DNA of 64,000 nt from the NCBI GenBank assembly GCA_033807775.1, contig CM066317.1, forward strand, positions 11,491,870 through 11,555,869. Direction: 5' to 3'. The notes under the pieces are model-generated. The model was not told the DNA's origin. It saw only the letters and a list, made by a program, of their open reading frames with translations, and made no database searches. The position numbers and the translations under genes are program-made. Positions 33,392 to 44,735 of the stretch are shown in pieces. Every line of letters begins with the position of its first letter. Within the stretch, counting starts at the first letter, position 1. The DNA comes from Saussurea involucrata (Eukaryota > Streptophyta > Magnoliopsida > Asterales > Asteraceae).

Positions 33392-33938
33392 CTATCCGGT
33401 ATATTTTGCTTTTGCACACGTTTATCTTTAGGCCCGAGATCTCTTGAAAACATCTAAGGATCTTCATGAGATTTTTTTAAGTTTGTCAAATTCCATTTCC
33501 AAAAAAAAAACCACATCATCCGCATATTGTAAATGCGACACATTTACTTCATTTCTTCCCACCTTGATCCCTTCAAATAGTCCTTTTTCCACCGCCTCCT
33601 CCGTAAATACTTCATTTCTTCAACTTGTTTAGATTTAGGTTTATCCTTGTACTAACTTGTATAGGCCTTCGAGACCAACACTATCCGGTATATTTTGCTT
33701 TTGCACACGTTTATCTTTAGGCCCGAGATCTCTTGAAAACACCTAAGGATCTTCATGAGATTTTTTTAAGTTTGTCAAATTCCATTTCCCAAAAAAAAAC
33801 CACATCATCTGCATATTGTAAATGCAACACATTTACTTCATTTCTTCCCACCTTGATCCCTTCAAATAGTCCTTTTTCCACCGCCTCCTCCGTAAATACT
33901 TCATTTCTTCAACTTGTTTAGATTTAGGTTTATCCTTT
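33392..33938. repeat. Scrambled LINE/LTR duplication
   Basis: Two copies of the LINE-B flank (33392-33604 and 33681-33893) match the true flank at 45701-45911. Each is followed by ATACTTCATTTCTTC and a jump to AACTTGTTTAGATTTAGG of the LTR. The first then skips to the LTR's last 35 or so bases, ending GACCAACA, and the second jumps back to an early LTR position (TTCACTATCGCTG). The copies differ at a few bases. Confidence 0.8.
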
Positions 33939-34828
33939 TTCACTATCGCTGATAAGTACTAAGATCTTACAGTACCGCTGATAGGAACTCTCGCTCTTTT
34001 AAATTAAACATTCAGCGAACACTGTTCATCATTAATGCTCTGAGTCTGTTCAGTCATTATGATGATAGCTGATAAGTTAGTTGTTTACTTATGATCCCTG
34101 AAGACAAGTTTCACGTCAACAAAGGTTCAACGCTGAAGTCGAAGATCAAGCTCAAGAACCAGCGACAAGTCTCCTAATGAACTGATGCGGATCAGCGAAG
34201 ACTCAGATTTGTCCACTCAACGTGAAGTATCAAGTACAAGACTTCAGCTATCGCTGAACTTTATCATTCGCTGAATAGAAAATGATAATCGCTGAATCAA
34301 CGAAAGCTGATCATGAAGTCCTCCGTACAAAGTACTTTTGTCTTAACCCCCATTGCACGACTCCGTACGAAATGTCAGAAAAGAACCTCCGACTGTCTGA
34401 AATCGTACAACCACTCTGATACTACACTGTTCATCCATGCGGCTACTAAGGTTGTCAACCAAGGTCAATGACATACAACCAACCAGCTGATGACACGTGT
34501 AAAGTGTACACTGACTTGTATTAAATGCATGCAGTATATAAAGAGATGAACCCACTTCTTTTGAAGTAACTTGCTAACTCTGGACAAGTTCAATCTCTTA
34601 TCTCAAGATAGGTTATTATTAGTAATTTCCTTATCTCTCTTAGTGCAAGAAACCTTAGTGTTCCAACTTGTTTAGATTTAGGTTTATCATTAATCTTGTT
34701 TCCGCAACAAGCTGTAAATTGTTAATGATTTATCAATAAACAATTTAGAGAAGTAAAATATGTGTGTTTGTATTCAACCCCCCCCCCCCCCCCCTTCTAC
34801 AAACTTGTATAGGCCTTCGGGACCAACA
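33939..34828 (+). repeat. Sirevirus LTR, second copy, 5'-truncated
   Basis: 890 bp matching the LTR from about its position 85 to the end, with a longer C-run at 34779-34794. It is followed directly by the PBS, so it is the LTR belonging to the internal region. Confidence 0.85.
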
Positions 34829-34830
34829 AG

Positions 34831-34842
34831 TGGTATCAGAGC
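34831..34842 (+). other. Sirevirus primer binding site
   Basis: TGGTATCAGAGC, two bases after the LTR end, complementary to initiator Met tRNA. Confidence 0.85.
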
Positions 34843-34908
34843 AGATTTGTTTAATCTCATAAACAAGATCTAATCTAAGATATTTCTCTTCCTTGCTATT
34901 ATCTAAAA

Positions 34909-36019
34909 ATGGCCACCAACACAAACATAAATTATATAGACAATGGTTCTCTTGCTAAACCCCATAGATTTTCCAAAGATAACTTCAACTTATGGAAAAT
35001 TAGGATGACACTCTTCTTAGAAGGTGTAGACCCTACTATGCCTTACTATCTCGAAAATGGTCCATTCATCCCTGTAAGAATTGATGCTGCTGTTCCAGTC
35101 GCTGAGAATAGACCTGCTATTCCAGAAAGGCTGGTCCCTAAGGAAATCTTTCAGTGGACCGACGAAGATAAGAAGAAAGTGGCTATAGATACAAAAGCCA
35201 GATCCATACTATCCATGGCTCTTCCTGACGAAGTCTACCATTCCGTCATGAATCTGAAAACATCAAAGGCCATGTGGGACACAATATGTGTTCCAGTATG
35301 AAGGAACGTCTGAAGTCCAGGATTCAAGAAAGATCAACCTGGTAAGACAATACGAAAGCTTCATTTCTGATAAGAATGAATCTCTCTCTGAAGTTCACCA
35401 ACGTTTTAATTGTTTAATTATAGATCTGAAAACTGTTGGTAAGGAATATTCTAACTTTGAAGTGCTGACAAAGTTTCTAGAATGTTTACCTGAAAGCTGG
35501 GACAATTATGCTATGTGTCTCAAGCTATCAAATGATCTAAAATCAATGACCCTTTCAACCTTATATGGCACGTTGCTGAATCATGAGCAATCAAGCCATC
35601 TTAAGAAGAATCTTGTAAAAGATTCCAAAAGCACCCCTGTTGCTTTAATCTCAGAGGAACCTTCTACTCAGCGACCCTCGGTCACTATCACTGAGTTAGA
35701 AAGTAACTCTGAAAGGTCATCAGATTCTGATTCTTCAGATAATGATGAATCTTTGGCTCTCCTAACTAAGAAGTTCAGGAGATTTTCCAAAAAGAAAATG
35801 TTTAGAAAGAACAAACCTCTTTCCATAACTGACAAGCCTAGATCATCAGCTTTTGTTGATAAGGCTACTGCTACTTGTTTTAACTGCGAAAAGACATGAC
35901 ATTTCGCTAACGAGTGCAGGTCTAAGAAAGTTTCTAGACCCTCGGCTTTTACAAAGAAACCCTTTGTTCCAAGGAATAAAGATGACAAATATTCAAAGCT
36001 GAAAGAAAAATATGCAAAG
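34909..36019 (+). pseudogene. Sirevirus gag
   Basis: Gag starts at the Met at 34909 (MATNTNINYIDN), about 65 bp past the PBS. It has the KDNFNLWKIRMTLFLEG block of copia Gag. The frame changes near 35285-35300, within the MWDTI region, and continues in the next frame with FNCLIIDLKTVGKEY and LPESW motifs. A TGA at 35897-35899 falls inside the zinc knuckle, between CFNCEKT and HFANEC, where a Gly is expected. Beyond it the frame runs on without break into protease. Gag would form the particle and bind RNA. One frameshift and one nonsense change make this copy defective, though the remaining sequence is well preserved. Confidence 0.85.
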
Positions 36020-38482
36020 TTGAAAAGCTTTAAGAAGAAGAATAAAGGCCTGATGGCTTACTATGATTGGGCTGCTTCTGATGAAGAAGCATCATCATCT
36101 GACTCTGAAGATGATGAAGCAAATCTATGTCTTATGGCCAAGATTGAAGAAGAGGAAGAAAGTTCAGACATTCCCTCCACTTCAACATCTGTTATTCAGG
36201 TTAAGAAGGGTATCTGGTATCTCGATAGCGGATGCTCTAGACACATGACTGGAAAGAAAAGCATGCTCGCTGAATACAAGGAAGAAAAGGGTCCCTCTGT
36301 GACTTTCGGTGGAAATGGAAAAGGACATACCCGAGGGTATGGTGTACTTTCAAATGGTACAACCTCCTTCAGAAGAGTCGCATATGTTGAAGGGCTGAAG
36401 CATAATCTTCTAAGCATCAGTCAGCTTTGCAACATGGATAACAAAGTAATCTTTACTAAGGAATCCTGCTTTGTCATTGACAAAAAGGAGAAGATAGCTC
36501 TCAGCGGTTATCGTTTGGAAAATGTTTATGTAATAAACATGGACTCAACAACCACTTAGAACTCCTGTTTCTTCTCAAAGGCCTCATCTGATGTCAACTG
36601 GCTATGGCATAAGAGGCTATCTCATCTAAATTTCAAGACACTGAACACTCTTTCTTCAAAAGAGTTAGTCACTGGTCTACCTCAGCATTCATACGCCAAA
36701 GAGTCGTTATGTTCAGCGTGTGAAAAAGGGAAGCAGACCAAAGCAAGCTTTAAGTCAAAGCAAGTTTCTTCAGTGTCATCTCCTCTACAACTACTCCATA
36801 TGGATTTGTTTGGCCCTGTTAACAAACAATCCATCGCTGGAAAGAAATATACGCTGGTCATAGTTGATGAATTCTCTCGCTTCACTTGGGTAATGTTTCT
36901 CCGTTCTAAGAGTGACACCCCTGAAGAACTCATCAATTTTGTTCGGAAGATGGAAACCCTGAACAATCTGACCGTTCGCTCAATAAGGAGTGATCATGGG
37001 ACTGAATTCAAAAACAGTTCTCTTGATTCCTTCCTTGAGAGTAATCACAACTTTTCTTCAGTGAGAACACCGCAACAAAATGGAGTCGCTGAAAGAAGAA
37101 ATAGAACAATTATTGAAGCTGCACGTTCAATGCTCAGCGATTCTCACCTGCCTACTCAGTTTTGGGCAGAAGCTGTCAACACTGCTTGTTTTACGCAAAA
37201 CAGGTCGCTGATAGTCAAAAGATTCAAAAAGACAGCCTATGAACTTTTTCATGGGAGAAAGCCTTCAATCAGCTTTCTTCACATCTTTGGATGTCAGTGT
37301 TTTATACTGAACAACATAGATGCACTTGGAAAGTTTGATCCTAAGGCTGATGATGGAATCTTTCTTGGATACTCCTCAGTTTCCAAAGCATTCAGAGTCT
37401 TCAATCGTAGGAGACAAACTGTAGAAGAAACTATTCATGTCACGTTTGACGAATCCCGTTCAGCGAACTCTAAACCGTCCGCTGATACTGAAGAACTGAA
37501 TCAATGGATGTTTTCTCATCTTGGTGATTCAGAAGTTATTCCCACTACTCATGCTCATCCATTAGAAGATGATAGTCCTCCTATCATTCCAAATATGCAG
37601 AACAGTGAAGCTGAAACTTCTTGGGTCTCAGCTGTTCCTACAAACACTATACCTAACGCTGAACCAAATGTCTCAGACATTCCATCTACTTCTCAGCAAT
37701 CAGTGAATATAATGACAACTGCATCCATTCCTCTCTTGGCTGATACTCCCGACGTCGCTGAAGCTTCATCTTCAGCTCCTCCAGTTCAAGTTGAGTCAGC
37801 GTCTCACGCTCCGGCTCAGCGATGGACTATAAATCACCCAATTGATCAAATTCTTGGTGATCCAAACGCTGGGATTCAGACTCGACGAAGTGCAGGTAAT
37901 ATTTGTTTATTTGTAAATTTTATTTCACTAACTGAACCAAAGAAAGTAGATGATGCCCTCAAAGATCCAAACTGGGTCAGCGCCATGCAAGAAGAGCTGA
38001 CTGAATTCGAAAGAAACAAAGTTTGGAAACTTGTTCAAAGACCAACTGATAAAACTGTGATAGGCACTAAATGGGTCTATCGAAATAAGTTGGGCGAACA
38101 TGGTACTGTAACCCGCAACAAAGCTCGACTTGTTGCTCAGGGATACAGACAAGAGGAAGGTATAGATTATGACGAAACATTTGCTCCAGTAGCAAGACTT
38201 GAATCTATTCGTCTATTCTTATCATATGTTGTACACAAAAACTTCAAAGTACATCAGATGGATGTTAAGTCAGCGTTTCTAAATGGAAAGCTGAATGAAG
38301 AAGTGTATGTGGAACAACCTCCAGGATTCTCAGATCCTAAGCGTCCAGGTTATGTTTATAAACTGGATAAGGCACTTTATGGCTTGAAGCAAGCTACTCG
38401 TGCATGGTATGACACTCTTTCTACTTATCTCCATATTGAAAAATTTGAGCGAGGTAAGATTGACAAAACTCTTTTTTTTTAG
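36020..38482 (+). pseudogene. Sirevirus pol: protease, integrase, RT part
   Basis: The same frame as late gag. Protease is seen as WYLDSGCSRHMTG near 36215. A TAG at 36557-36559 interrupts the frame. It resumes with the zinc region (HKRLSHLNF, then CSACEKGKQ) and the integrase core: HMDLFGPV, VDEFSRFTW, IRSDHGTEFKN and PQQNGVAERRN, giving D, D and E. A Ser/Pro-rich linker follows, then RT with KARLVAQGYRQEEG, DYDETFAPVARLES and HQMDVKSAFLNG. It breaks at 38470-38480 in a T-run of nine, a likely slippage frameshift. The catalytic YVDD lies in the next frame. These domains cleave the polyprotein, integrate DNA and copy RNA. Confidence 0.9.
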
Positions 38483-39464
38483 AAAAGTGAAAGGTCATAT
38501 CATTCTAGTTCAAATATATGTTGATGACATTATATTTGGTTCTACTAACCCTGAGCTTTGTACTCGTTTCGCTGATAGAATGAAAGATGAGTATAAAATG
38601 AGCATGATGGGTGAACTAACATATTTCCTTGGTCTTCAGATTAAGCAAACTGAAAAAGGAACTTTTATTAATCAGGGAAAGTATGTTAAAGATATGCTGA
38701 AGAAATTCGACTTAACTGAAAGTTCAGCTATGAAAACCCCTATGGCACCACCGCTGACACTTGATAAGGACACTAAGGGTGTTCCTGTCAATGTCACGCT
38801 GTACCGTGGGATGATCGGCTCTCTATTGTATCTTACAGCTAGCCGACCCGATATTATGTTTGCAACATGCTTATGTGCACGATATCAAGCTGAACCTAAG
38901 ATATCTCATATGAAAGCTGTAAAGCGAATCTTTCGATATCTTAAGGGTACAGCGAATCTAGGTCTTTGGTATCCCAAAGATTCAGGATTCGATCTAACCG
39001 CCTATTCAGATAGTGATTTTGCAGGTTGCAAAATGGATAGGAAAAGCACCACAGGAGGATGTCAGCTCCTGGGTGAAAAGCTGATAAGTTGGACAAGTAA
39101 AAAGCAAAATTCAGTGTCCACTTCCACAGCTGAAGCTGAATATGTAGCTGCTGGAAGCTGTTGTTCTCAAGTCTTGTGGATGAGAAATCAGCTACTAGAC
39201 TATGATCTTCAGCTCTCCAAAATTCCAATCTATTGCGACAGCACAAGTGCCATCGCTATAGCAAACAATCCAGTACTACATTCAAAGACCAAACATATAG
39301 AAATCAGATATCATTTTATCAGAGATCATGTGATGAATGGTGATATAGAACTTCATTTTATCCCAACTGATTATCAGTTAGCTGACTTATTTACCAAACC
39401 TCTTGATGAGACAAGATTCAACTTTCTCATCAGCGAGCTTGGAATGCTGAACTTTGAAGGATAA
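38483..39464 (+). pseudogene. Sirevirus pol: RT active site and RNase H
   Basis: Open in the third frame to a stop at 39462-39464. QIYVDDIIFGSTN holds the RT catalytic Asp pair. LYLTASRPDIMFA ends RT. RNase H shows AYSDSDFAGCKMDRKSTTG, SISTAEAEYVAA-like TAEAEYVAAGSCC, YCDSTSAIAIANNPV and the terminal TKHIEIRYHFIRDHV and LADLFTKPL blocks. This part is intact apart from needing the upstream frame. It removes RNA from the hybrid and completes cDNA synthesis. Confidence 0.9.
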
Positions 39465-39767
39465 AATCTTCAGCTGTTCACATTGATCAGCGATAGGATA
39501 AAATCAACTTGTATAACCCATTTTATCATCTTCTCTCTGAATAAACTTGATTCACTGATATCAAGGTATGTTTACTCTCTCTGACAAACACATGAAAATG
39601 CAAGATTTCAAAACAGAATGCATCGCTGAATATCTCTTCCTTAACAGCGATGTTTTGAAATTTCTTAAAACCTTCACTGATATTTCTATTCAGTGCTTCA
39701 TGTTTTCAAAAGTATCCCTGAGTTTTTCAAAACCTCAGAGACAACCAAGAATATGAAAGGACAGTTG

Positions 39768-39926
39768 TGACGTCATTACAACGGATAAAACCCCGGCACG
39801 TTTTCTCTTCCTGACACACGTTTGCACGTCTCGTTCAAACTTCCAATCAAATGCAAACACGTGTTCGTGTCATGATGAAAATCTTTTCCCGCTCAAGATT
39901 TTCTCTTTCTAAAATCTCTATATAAA
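39768..39926 (+). promoter_or_regulatory. Putative internal promoter of the env-like gene
   Basis: In the gap after pol stand a perfect TGACGTCA at 39768-39775 (bZIP/as-1 type), a CACGTG G-box core at 39858-39863 and a TATATAAA box at 39919-39926. Order and spacing are those of a plant promoter. A pyrimidine-rich leader follows. Function is inferred. Confidence 0.5.
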
Positions 39927-40049
39927 CAAATTCTTTGTTTATATTTTTTTTACGCGATCATTCTTCCTCCGCAAGAAAGAATTCACTGTTGCATTTGTGA
40001 TTTCAAAAACTTCAAGAACTGTTCATCATCTTCTTCATCAAACATCAAG

Positions 40050-40420
40050 GTTAATATGTTCTTATTATTTACCGAATGCAAATAACTTGTTTCTGATATA
40101 CTCTTTGTTAACAAGATCAAACAAAAGAACTTCTTAAAATGAAATCATTTTCTTTCATGATTTTATGAACACAATCATTTTCTTTCATGGTTGTTCTTCA
40201 CACATTCGTTTTTTTCAGAACCTCTTTCTTCATAGAAAACTGGATAACAATAATAAATGGGTTTTATATTTCATTTCTTAAAATCAAGAAAAACCCTAAT
40301 CTTCATTAAGACATTTGTGTCTGAATGAAATGGATAAAATTTGAACCATCTTAATGGAATTTCTTTCCACATTAAGATAATTCTTATTTGTTAACATCTT
40401 TGGTTGAACTGATAATACAG
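40050..40420 (+). other. Putative leader intron of the env-like gene
   Basis: The donor is CATCAAG/GTTAATATG and the acceptor is GATAATACAG/AGAAATGG. The 371-bp sequence is AT-rich, as plant introns are. The acceptor lies only 4 bases before the start codon at 40425. A spliced subgenomic mRNA from an upstream donor is the alternative reading. Confidence 0.45.
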
Positions 40421-40424
40421 AGAA

Positions 40425-43400
40425 ATGGCTTCATCTGACATTCCTGCTACCGCTGAGAACATCTCCGCTGATTCTGAGGAAGTGGACATCCTCAAGGCTC
40501 CTCAAGTCAAGTTTGCCCTTGATAAACTGGATTGGACTAAGGTGAACAACCTCTATGCGCTTTTCGAGTTTCCTCCTCGAAAGCAAGTCACACATCTAGA
40601 TGATGCTGTGAATTTTCTAAAGAATTGCTGCATCTCCACAGCCCTGACCATAACACCTCCTGCACATCAGCTTTTGCTCTCACAATTCTGGTACTCAGCC
40701 AGACACTCTCAACTACCTTCAGCCAAAGACCCCTCCAAAACAATCGATTGCATCCTCTGCGACATCGAATATGGCACCATGAAGATCACCCCTGCCATAA
40801 TTCGCAAAGCTCTCAGCCTTCCAATAGCTACCAAGGAAAAACCGTTCGTTCCCCTCCCTGACCCCAAGAAAATTCAGACAGGGAAGCCATCATTGCATTT
40901 TTCGATGCAATGGGCTATGTATGGGAAATCGGCAGAGACATGAAGGCCGAGAAGAAGCTGACGATTATCAAGAAATCGAAAATGCCCAGCGAGATGAATT
41001 TAATCTTCGCTCATCTTATCATCTGTATGACTGCAAAGAGCGGCTCCTCTGACCAAGCCGCTAAACCTCAGCAAGCAATGGGGTATGCACTGCTGAAAGG
41101 TCTCAACATAGACTGGGCATAGATTATATATGATGACCTAGTTCTAAGGGTGGACACAGTCGCTGACAGACCTCCATGGGTTCCCTACCCCCGATTCATC
41201 AGCGCCATCTTCCAATATGGCCTGAAGGAAATCTACCCAACTGAAGGTGACCTGAAACTCTCTCAGGTCGGCCCAAAGATACTCGACTTCAAACCGATGG
41301 TAAATGAGGTACGTCTTTCTACACTCTTGTCTCTTCTCAGCCCTTCTTCTTCTCATTCTGTGGCTCCTTCAGCGACAATACCCATCGCTGATACCCTGGC
41401 TACAAAATCCTCTCCTTCTAAGAAAAGGAAACATTCTTCAACCCCACTTGGTTCTAAAAGGATCAAGAAAACAAAGGAGCAACCCCAGCAATCTCATGCT
41501 GAAGACTCCTCAGCTCTTTCTGCAGAGCTTAAGGAACGTTCAGTGGTACGTTCTGCCACACCTGAACAATCCATCCCTTCAATCCCAACTTCAGCGTCTC
41601 TAAACGCTGAGGTTACAAACTTGGAACCTACCCAACCTCCTTCAGTCTCTCAAAAGACTGATGAAGTGATTGTCAGTGAATCCAACGCTGAACTCAGAAC
41701 CCAACCCCCATTCTTATCCTTCGTTCCTCCCTCCACTCATTTGGTCTCTACTCCAGATCTCACTGGAGCTGCCATCATTTCCTCGGAACCTAAAGCTGAT
41801 TCTCCAGGAATGATGAAGACAGGACCTGCAGAACAATCCATGGTCACTTTTGAAGATGACATGGAACTTTACTCAGGAACCCGTGATTTCGATGAGTTCA
41901 CCAATCCTCCTGCAGGTAAACAACAACCCATAAACACTGTGACTAAACCCCAAACTTCTGAGCTTTCCTCTGTTCACAAGTTTTTATATGTTACAAGTCC
42001 TAATTTGGGAGATATCAACGCCTCTCTGAAGTCAGTGGAGACAAAGCTGACATGTCTCACCACTACTCTCTCCAATAACTCTACAGCTGTAACAAACGCT
42101 GGAGAGAATATGAACAAGCTGACAACGGTGGTGGACAAGAAGGCTTCCACAGATGACACGAAGCAGGTTGATAAAACTCTCAGCGACTTCGCCAAGGTGC
42201 TCGCTGACATCTACACAGACTACACCTCTCTCAAAAACTCAGTTTCGTCCATGTCCAGCGAATTTACATCGCTGAAGACATCGGTTGGACATCTAGAGGG
42301 GGATATGTCTACTATGAAGACTGACTTAGGCTCTATTAAGCCCGATGTTGGTTCGATGAAAACGATGATCGAGCAGCTGCTACACAAAGAGAATACTCCT
42401 GATCCTGCTCCTGCCCCCGTCCCTGCATCTGACAACTTCACAGCGGCGGATCGCACTGAGCTGAAGAAAATCAATCCTGCTATTTCTGGCCTTGAAGACA
42501 GATTAGCAAAGATTGAAGTTTGTGTAGGTCTCTCTGGCCAAGAAGACAGAGAACCTACCAACGCCGCTGAGTCTACCCATTCCTCCCCCAGTCATCATGA
42601 AAAAGAGGGGGAGAAGAGCGCTGAAGACCTCGCCAAGAGCGCTGAAGACCTTTCCCATGATGAATCTATCAGGGGAGAGAAGACGAATATTGAAGAAACC
42701 ACCGCTGGACCTCAGGGAGATGAAAACCCTGAGAAAACCGAGAAGCTCGCCTCTGTATCTGAGGGGGAGCAACTCGAAGAAGAAGCTGAGAAAACTGAAT
42801 CCGAAGCAGAAGATGATGAAGCCGTCGACATCCCTGATGATGAACCATCTTCTTCTCCAAAGAATGATGATGATGATGATGAAGATGACGATGACTTCTT
42901 TATCGTCAAACCTGCTCCGAATATCAAAGCTCTTAAGAGAATCTCGATAAATGAACCTTCAGGGGAGCGGACAAAGACAAAGCCCTCAGCCTCTGGAGTT
43001 GAGAAAGGCAAAGGCAAAAGCGTCGCTGAAGATGACAATCTGATGATCTTGCTTGAAAAGCCGGTTTGTCAGGTATGCTAAACATCTCTCACTCCATCCC
43101 TCCTCTATCATACACTATCAGGTCTCTACCCAAGCCTATACACTTGAACCAATTCTCTCTATCTGATTCTACCCAAGTTCTTACTCGTAAGATCGCTGTG
43201 TTTCATCTAGTCCTCTCCCCTGTTTGAGGATATCGCTGAAGGCTCCACAACTGCGACTTCACCAATAATACCAGCTGTTGCTGAAGAAATAATACCAGTC
43301 TTAGATTTAATCTCTGAGACTGATGAACCAGAAGAACAGCTACTCTCGCACAGAGGCAGACCTTCCTTAGCTCCTCAAAAGCTAAGTGAAGAGGATCAGA

Positions 43401-44464
43401 AAAGAAGAGAGGAAATAATAAAGCGATTCGAGGATCAGCGAATCATTCTGAGGCGTGATCAACTTCCTTCAGTTCCTCCAAAGTTCAGAATTTCCAAAAA
43501 GGAATACAAGGAACACCTCAGAGCTGAACGTCTAATCGCTGAAAGAAAAGAAGCTGAAGAAAAAGACAGAGAATACGCCATGCAGCTTTCTAAACGATCA
43601 ATAAAAGACCCCAAGCTGAAAAGAGTTCCCATTGATGTTCAACGTCAGCTCTGGGAAAACGCAAAGAAGATAACTGAAGAAAAGAGAACTGTGTCTCAGT
43701 CCACTTTAGCCTGGTGCAAAGAAAAGGTCAACTACAGAGACTCTCCTGTCAAAATCAACAAGGTATTCATCTCTGGAAGAACAACCCTTGTTTCAATCGT
43801 TGAAATCGAGATATTCAGAGAAGATAAGAAGTACGAAAAATTCTATGCTGAAGCCATAACGAAGTACGGTCTCTCTGAATGGTTGGAGATCAGGTTAGCC
43901 ATCCAGAAGTCCAAGTCGAAATACAAGGAACATGTTGAAAAGCTGATCAACAAACAAATCGACTTAGTCTACTCCTGTGTGGATATTCCTCCTCCTCCTC
44001 CTCATCTCGAAAGTCAGAAAAGAAAGGCCTCGGCGAAGAAGAAGAAATCTATATCTTCAATTGATGGCCCTGTCATTCGAAATGAAACAGGTATTGGTTT
44101 TTCACGTGCTGAAGTCCTTGGTCCTGATCCTGATCTTTCCATGCTTGACACATCTCTTCCTCCTGGTGAGACTTTCATCCCTGGCAAAGTCATAAGCGAA
44201 CCCTACGGGATATTTTTTCATGACTACGATGGTGGAAAGCTTTTTCAACGCATCTCTGAACTTCACATCACTCCCATCGAACAGCTGAGATATCTCATCT
44301 ACTGGTGTGACTTCAGGAATGACCCTCAGGCACGACATCTGAAACCCTTGATTTTTGAAGAAGCGCTGATCAAAAGAAAACAAGGTGTAACCGTTCCTGA
44401 CTGGATGATTTCCACCACATCAATGACTCTTGATGAACTTCTCATTAAGGAAGAACCTTTATAA
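40425..44464 (+). pseudogene. Sirevirus env-like gene, three-part, mildly decayed
   Basis: The start at 40425 (MASSDIPATAENISADSEE) follows a good acceptor site. The first 150 or so codons are in one frame, and a small indel near 40866-40875 moves to the next, which is open to 43081 except for one TAG at 41120-41122. This stretch has a Leu-rich globular part, then a long Ser/Thr/Pro-rich region, a heptad-like region around 42000-42380, and an acidic Glu/Asp tail ending in a run of Asp codons near 42870. A putative phase-0 intron (43073-43210 or 43228) leads to a final open part to 44464 with a highly charged coiled-coil-like stretch and a basic KKKK segment. No clear signal peptide or membrane span is seen. 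It matches the position of Sirevirus env-like ORFs; the function is unknown. Confidence 0.65.
43073..43210 (+). other. Putative phase-0 intron within the env-like gene
   Basis: The donor is TTTGTCAG/GTATGC and the acceptor is TTTCATCTAG/TCC, or alternatively TGTTTGAG/GAT at 43228. Both acceptors keep the upstream frame. Removing it skips the stop at 43079-43081 and joins two long open stretches. Confidence 0.45.
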
Positions 44465-44735
44465 GCTGATATGATCGCCCTTTTCTCTATTGTATCAGTT
44501 ATTCTTCTGTACTTGTAATTTATTTCACTCGTACTTGTAATCTTTCCATTTCTCTTTGTAACCTGATTCAAAGTTTTAAAGAAAGATTTCAGCGAATGTA
44601 CTTTACTCCATCAGTACTGAAAAGATCCCAGAAAACAGTAAAAGGGACAAATATTTTATGAGTTCTTTTTATCCTTATGTTTTCATTAAATAGCAATTTT
44701 CTTTGTTGCTATGTCATAATCAAATAGGGGGAGAT
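44465..44735 (+). other. Sirevirus 3' untranslated part and polypurine tract
   Basis: Non-coding sequence follows the env-like stop. AATAGGGGGAGAT at 44723-44735 directly precedes the right LTR and is the PPT. Confidence 0.8.

Noticed and set aside
41309..41371. Third candidate intron (GAG/GTACGT to CCTTCAG/CG) in the env-like gene
   Set aside because: The reading frame stays open across it and it would be only about 63 bp, so there is no need to invoke splicing.
42597..42950. Lys/Met-rich plus-strand frame overlapping the env-like gene
   Set aside because: It is a shadow frame of the GAGAAG/GATGAT-rich acidic part of the env-like ORF.
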